NCBI RefSeq assembly: GCF_036030735.1
Contig: NZ_CP107928.1
Span: 8,680,001-8,744,000 of the forward strand
Reading direction: 5' to 3'
Length of the DNA: 64,000 nucleotides
Source of the DNA: Streptomyces sp. NBC_00425
GTDB lineage: Bacteria; Actinomycetota; Actinomycetes; Streptomycetales; Streptomycetaceae
The notes under the pieces are model-generated. The model saw nothing but the letters and a program-made list of their open reading frames with translations. It ran no database searches and was not told where the DNA came from. Shown piece after piece: positions 58,564-64,000 of this stretch (position 1 is the first letter of the stretch; each line of letters opens with the position of its first letter). A program made the position numbers and the translations under genes.

Positions 58564-60214
58564 ACCATGTCGTCTTGCCCTCGTCCGTCGGCCGCACGCC
58601 CCAGCTGGCGGCGAGGGCGCGGACCAGGATCAGACCGCGGCCCGACTCCTCGTCCTCGATCGCCGAGCGCGGCTGGGGGAGCTGCGCGCTGCCGTCGCTC
58701 ACCTCCACCGTGAGGTCGGTCTCCGTCCGGTGCAGGTGCAGGCCGACCGGCCCCGAGGCGTGCTGGACGGCGTTGGTCAGCGTCTCCGACAGCAGCAGAA
58801 GGGCGTCGGCGGCGCTGTCCGCGCAGTTCCACGAGGTCAGCGCCTTGTGCAGAAAGGCACGCCCCTCCGGCACGGAGGCCGGGACAGCCGGGAAGTGGGT
58901 GGTGAGGGTGGCCAGTGGCGCGGCCGGGAGTTGCGCCAGCAGCAGGGTGACGTCGTCGTTGTGGCTGTCGGCGTCCAGCAGCAGACCCGCGAGGACATGG
59001 TCCGCGGCGGCCTCCAGACACGGCGTCCCGACGAACAGATCGTCCAGCAGCACGCTCAGTTCGCCGATGCGCACCTCGATGTCGCAGCCCGGCGTCTCGA
59101 TCAGGCCGTCGGTGTAGAGCACCAGCGTCGCGCCCGGAGGTATCTCCGAACTGGACTGCTCGTACAGGACGTCGCCCACACCGAGCGGGGCGTTGACCGG
59201 ACAGGGCAGCGCGCTGATCCCGTCGCCCGCCCCGGCCACCAGGACGGGCAGATGCCCCGCCGAGCAGACCGTCACCGTGCCCGCGTCCGGGGCGATCACC
59301 AGATAGCAGCAGGTGACGAGCTGGTCGGGCACGTCCAGGTCGGCGACACAGGTGTCCAGCGCCCGCATCAGCTGCCGCGGTTGCATGCCGGTCTTCGCCA
59401 GCGCGTGCGCCGCCGACCTCAACTGACCCATCACGGCGGCCGCTTCAAGGCCGCGTCCCATGACGTCGCCTATCAGCACACCGACCCGGTCGGCGCCCAG
59501 CGGAATCAGGTCGAACCAGTCGCCGCCCACCCCGGCGCCCTGGGTCGCCGGCCGGTAGCGGCTCGCGGTGGCCAGCCCCGGCAGCGCGGGCGGTGTCCCC
59601 ATCAGACTGCGCTGCAGCGTCAGCGCGATGTGCCGCTGCTGCTCGTAGAGAGCGGTGAGCTCGGCCTCCGCGCGCTTGCGGTCGCTGACGTCGCGCACGG
59701 CCGCCGACACCAGCAGGCCGTCCGGGGTCTCCAGCGGGCTCAGGCTGATCTCGACGGGGAACTCCGTGCCGTCCTTGCGGAGCCCGTGCAGTTCGAGACC
59801 GGCGCCCATCGGGCGCACCTGCCGATTGGTCGTGTACCCGCTCCGGTGCGCGGTGTGCTGGCCGTGGAACCGGTGCGGGATCAGCAACTCGACCGGACGG
59901 CCCAGCAGTTCCTCACGGCCGTGCCCGAACAGGGCCTCGGTCTGGGCGTTGACGAGCCGGATGGCACCCGTGTCGTCGACGATGACCATGGCGTCCGGCG
60001 CCGCCTCGAGCAAACCCCGGAACCGCTCCTCCGCCCCGCCGACCGCGTCCTCCGCCTTCTGACAGGCGCACCGTTTTTTCTGCTCACCCACCTGTCGGAC
60101 GCCCTGCTGCGCGCCCTTCGTGTCCTTCTTCGCGTCCTGCTTCCCGCCTTGCTTCGCAGCGCCCGCCCCCGCCTTCGCGCGCCGCGCCGGTTCCGCCCGC
60201 ATCACGCCGGCCAT
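58547..60214 (-). CDS. PAS-SpoIIE phosphatase-HATPase protein
   Basis: 555 residues, combining both arms of a partner switch. Order: Lys/Ala/Gly/Gln-rich N-terminus (about 1-60), PAS about 63-178 ([20 protein letters not shown]), SpoIIE PP2C phosphatase about 200-415 ([10 protein letters not shown] near 231; LIGDVMGRG) and a C-terminal anti-sigma-type HATPase about 425-550 ([24 protein letters not shown]). It probably acts on an anti-sigma antagonist, sensing a ligand or redox state through PAS. ATG 60214 has GAGGTGG upstream; ATG 60226 is less well spaced. The 274 bp to divergent uvrA hold no gene. Confidence 0.92.
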   Translation of the reverse strand: MAGVMRAEPARRAKAGAGAAKQGGKQDAKKDTKGAQQGVRQVGEQKKRCACQKAEDAVGGAEERFRGLLEAAPDAMVIVDDTGAIRLVNAQTEALFGHGREELLGRPVELLIPHRFHGQHTAHRSGYTTNRQVRPMGAGLELHGLRKDGTEFPVEISLSPLETPDGLLVSAAVRDVSDRKRAEAELTALYEQQRHIALTLQRSLMGTPPALPGLATASRYRPATQGAGVGGDWFDLIPLGADRVGVLIGDVMGRGLEAAAVMGQLRSAAHALAKTGMQPRQLMRALDTCVADLDVPDQLVTCCYLVIAPDAGTVTVCSAGHLPVLVAGAGDGISALPCPVNAPLGVGDVLYEQSSSEIPPGATLVLYTDGLIETPGCDIEVRIGELSVLLDDLFVGTPCLEAAADHVLAGLLLDADSHNDDVTLLLAQLPAAPLATLTTHFPAVPASVPEGRAFLHKALTSWNCADSAADALLLLSETLTNAVQHASGPVGLHLHRTETDLTVEVSDGSAQLPQPRSAIEDEESGRGLILVRALAASWGVRPTDEGKTTWFTLRL

Positions 60215-60383
60215 TTCCCACCTCATCCTGCACGACGAATCAGGCCATCTCAGCGCCTCCGGCCCGGCCCCGCTGTGGTTGTCGTTTACTGTCCGTCCCC
60301 TGTTCGAACCTGAACGCCACCGAACCCGTCAGTATTCGAGAAGCGGCTGACCCGGCCCGTGGATAGCGTGGCGTCGGACGGCC

Positions 60384-60425
60384 GGACTGCCGGACGGTTG
60401 GACTGCCGGACGGTTGGACTGCCGG
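60384..60425. repeat. 16-bp tandem repeat before uvrA2
   Basis: GGACTGCCGGACGGTT occurs exactly at 60384-60399 and 60400-60415, followed by the first ten bases of a third copy. It lies 64 bp upstream of the uvrA2 start, in its promoter region. Confidence 0.9.
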
Positions 60426-60488
60426 GTGGACCGGGTCGGACAACGGGGGGAGCGCGCAGGTGCTCCCGGGCGAGTCGAGGGAGAAACG

Positions 60489-62876
<2,388 letters not shown>

Positions 62877-62882
62877 CGCCCC

Positions 62883-62959
62883 CGGGCCGGCGCGGGGGCG
62901 TCTCGACGCGCCGGCCCGACAGTCCGAGGCCGCGGCGTGCCGTTCCGCACGCCGCGGCC
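62883..62959. terminator. two adjacent hairpin terminators between convergent genes
   Basis: A 12-bp perfect stem (62883-62894, 62907-62918) is followed by a 13-bp perfect stem (62928-62940, 62947-62959; loop 6 nt). One probably serves uvrA2 and the other the DUF6479 gene on the opposite strand. Confidence 0.88.
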
Positions 62960-62997
62960 CGGGCGAGCCGACCACCCGGCGTCAGCAGGGGGTCACG

Positions 62998-63363
62998 TCA
63001 GTGCGCGCCGAGTCCGCCGCCGCCGAACGACCCGCTGCTGCCGCGGCTCCAGCGCGGCCGTTTCTGGTCGGTGCTCGCCTTGGTCTGCATGTTGGTCAGC
63101 TCGTAGGGGGTGAGGGGGCGTCCGCCGTCCGGCATCCGGGGCACCTCCTCGGGTTCCCGGTGCTCGCGGATCTCGCGCACCGCCCCGCCGGGCGGGAGCT
63201 GCGGCTGTTCCTCGGGGCGCGGCCGGTCCGACTCGCGCGACTTGATACGCGCGCCCAGCCAGAAGCTCCCGCCCAGAACGATCACGAGGAGCACGGGGAC
63301 CATGAACAGCCCGAGGCTGAGCAGGCCGCTCGTGGCGGCCAGCTGCTGGCTTGCGGTAGTCAT
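62998..63363 (-). CDS. DUF6479 single-pass membrane protein
   Basis: 121 residues. One membrane helix (LLSLGLFMVPVLLVIVLGGSFWLGARI, about 14-40) and a charged cytoplasmic tail with PGGAVREIREHREPEEVPR and GRPLTPYELTN, the pattern of the Streptomyces family DUF6479; ends in a Gly/Ser run. Function unknown. No Shine-Dalgarno; TATTTT 6 nt upstream of ATG 63363 suggests a leaderless mRNA. Confidence 0.88.
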   Translation of the reverse strand: MTTASQQLAATSGLLSLGLFMVPVLLVIVLGGSFWLGARIKSRESDRPRPEEQPQLPPGGAVREIREHREPEEVPRMPDGGRPLTPYELTNMQTKASTDQKRPRWSRGSSGSFGGGGLGAH

Positions 63364-63369
63364 ATCAGG

Positions 63370-63375
63370 AAAATA
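63370..63375 (-). promoter_or_regulatory. -10 element, apparent leaderless start
   Basis: TATTTT on the minus strand ends 6 nt before ATG 63363; it lies in an AT-rich patch unusual for this window. Confidence 0.5.
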
Positions 63376-63473
63376 CCCACGAAAAGGACTACAAACCGAA
63401 CATTCCGGTTCCGGTTCCGGCCCGCCGACATCCCGGGCGCTCCTGAATTCATGCCGTGCCGTCCGCGGGTCGG

Positions 63474-63512
63474 CGGCGGACGGTTTGGCTCGGCGGACGG
63501 TTTGGCTCGGCG
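63474..63512. repeat. 17-bp tandem repeat before copper-storage gene
   Basis: CGGCGGACGGTTTGGCT occurs exactly at 63474-63490 and 63491-63507, followed by CGGCG of a third copy, 22 bp upstream of the next start. Confidence 0.9.
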
Positions 63513-63534
63513 CGCACCGGCTACCCGCTCACAC

Positions 63535-63909
63535 GTGACTTCGACGACATCCCAGCAGGAGCTCTTCCGGTTCCTGGAGGACCGCTTCGCCTGTGCGCAG
63601 GCGTGCACCGAGTGTGCGCAGGCGTGTGCGCTGCGCGCGAGCCTCGTGGACCCGGACGGAACCGACCGGAAGGCGCTGGTGCGCCGCAAGGGCATCATGT
63701 GCGCGGAGGTCTGCGACGCGACCTGCCGCGTGCTGTCCGAGGAGAACCGGATGGACGAGGACGGCATCCGCGCCCAGTTGGAGTGGTGCCGCACCGTCTG
63801 CCTGGAGTGCGCGCACGCCTTCGACGGGTACCCCGGCGCCGAGGAGAGCGCGGCGGCCTGCCGGGCGTGCGCGCAGGCCTGCACGGACTTCATCCGGACG
63901 TTGAACTGA
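63535..63909 (+). CDS. four-helix-bundle copper-storage protein (Csp/DUF326)
   Basis: 124-residue cytoplasmic protein with 13 cysteines in CxxxC-type pairs along four helices (FACAQACTECAQACALR, IMCAEVCDATCRV, WCRTVCLECAHAF, AACRACAQACTDF). This matches the DUF326/Csp family, whose thiols line the bundle core and bind many Cu(I) ions; a Csp protein contributes to copper tolerance in S. lividans. Such genes are often mislabelled ferredoxins. The start is GTG 63535 without a clear ribosome site; an in-frame ATG at 63451 would add a low-complexity stretch. Bases 63910-64000 show nothing. Confidence 0.9.
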   Translation: MTSTTSQQELFRFLEDRFACAQACTECAQACALRASLVDPDGTDRKALVRRKGIMCAEVCDATCRVLSEENRMDEDGIRAQLEWCRTVCLECAHAFDGYPGAEESAAACRACAQACTDFIRTLN

Positions 63910-64000
63910 GCCGGCCACGCCGCTGAACCGAGCCGTTCCGGCGAACGGCGACAGCGCCACTTGGCGACCGCGCGAACGGAGACCGCGCCGACCGGAGGGG

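Noticed and set aside
63451..63534. Longer N-terminus of the copper-storage protein from ATG 63451
   Set aside because: It would translate the 17-bp tandem repeat into residues unlike any Csp family N-terminus.

Overview
The window looks like a Streptomyces (or close actinomycete) chromosome segment. Evidence: very high G+C with strong third-position GC bias, GGAGG ribosome sites, many GTG starts, stop/start overlaps of the ATGA/GTGA type, only two TTA codons in all genes read, and families typical of the genus (DUF6479, Rv1733c-like, SCO6745-like, SpoIIE phosphatases with PAS domains, sugar ABC importers without their own ATPase). No rRNA, tRNA, CRISPR array or insertion sequence was recognised.

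Layout. 1-880: 8-bp tandem array (about 48 perfect copies, running off the window edge) and a second degenerate ~30-bp repeat. 881-8904: beta-1,4-galactan utilisation locus organised like Bacillus ganSPQAB: lipoprotein binding protein, two permeases and a LacI regulator on the minus strand; GH42 beta-galactosidase and secreted GH53 galactanase on the plus strand; a LacI-type operator sits on the divergent promoter. 9127-12841: ArsR regulator, strictosidine-synthase-like protein, crcB-DUF190-crcB fluoride export cassette, uppP. 12959-18839: GntR regulator, asparagine permease, Rhizobium-type asparaginase, aspartase and glutaminase, an amide amino-acid catabolic island. 18975-24940: DD-carboxypeptidase, short Rho paralogue, membrane and small-enzyme genes, a GntR/UTRA regulator with a DasR-like operator. 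25166-33153: esterases (including CE7 acetylxylan esterase), regulators, membrane proteins, and two poorly explained gaps (28751-29294, 30576-31640). 33311-37011: large PAS-PAS-GAF-SpoIIE phosphatase and exported/small unknowns. 37080-39765: fadH with a perfect 20-bp operator and a PadR gene. 39791-42832: two exported proteins and a GH75 chitosanase. 42885-47455: dhaKLM phosphotransferase operon and a fold-type I basic amino acid decarboxylase. 47661-49371: TetR and a NAD(P)-binding reductase divergent around a phased operator array. 49475-53895: Tat-type GH115 alpha-glucuronidase and an SCO6745-like protein. 54105-58563: RpiB-like isomerase, phosphoketolase, ATP-grasp protein. 58547-63909: PAS-SpoIIE-HATPase protein, class II UvrA, DUF6479 protein and a 13-cysteine copper-storage protein.

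The common theme is catabolism of plant and fungal polymers and amino acids (galactan, xylan side chains, chitosan, asparagine/glutamine, fatty acids, dihydroxyacetone), each set with its own local regulator and readable operator. Seven genes have a -10-like hexamer 6-7 nt before the start codon and no Shine-Dalgarno sequence, which suggests leaderless mRNAs. I found no clearly novel defence or mobile system. The best candidates for new biology are the 16-bp-phased TetR operator array, the Rho paralogue lacking the usual RNA-binding aromatic motif, the crcB-DUF190-crcB cassette and the unexplained gaps.
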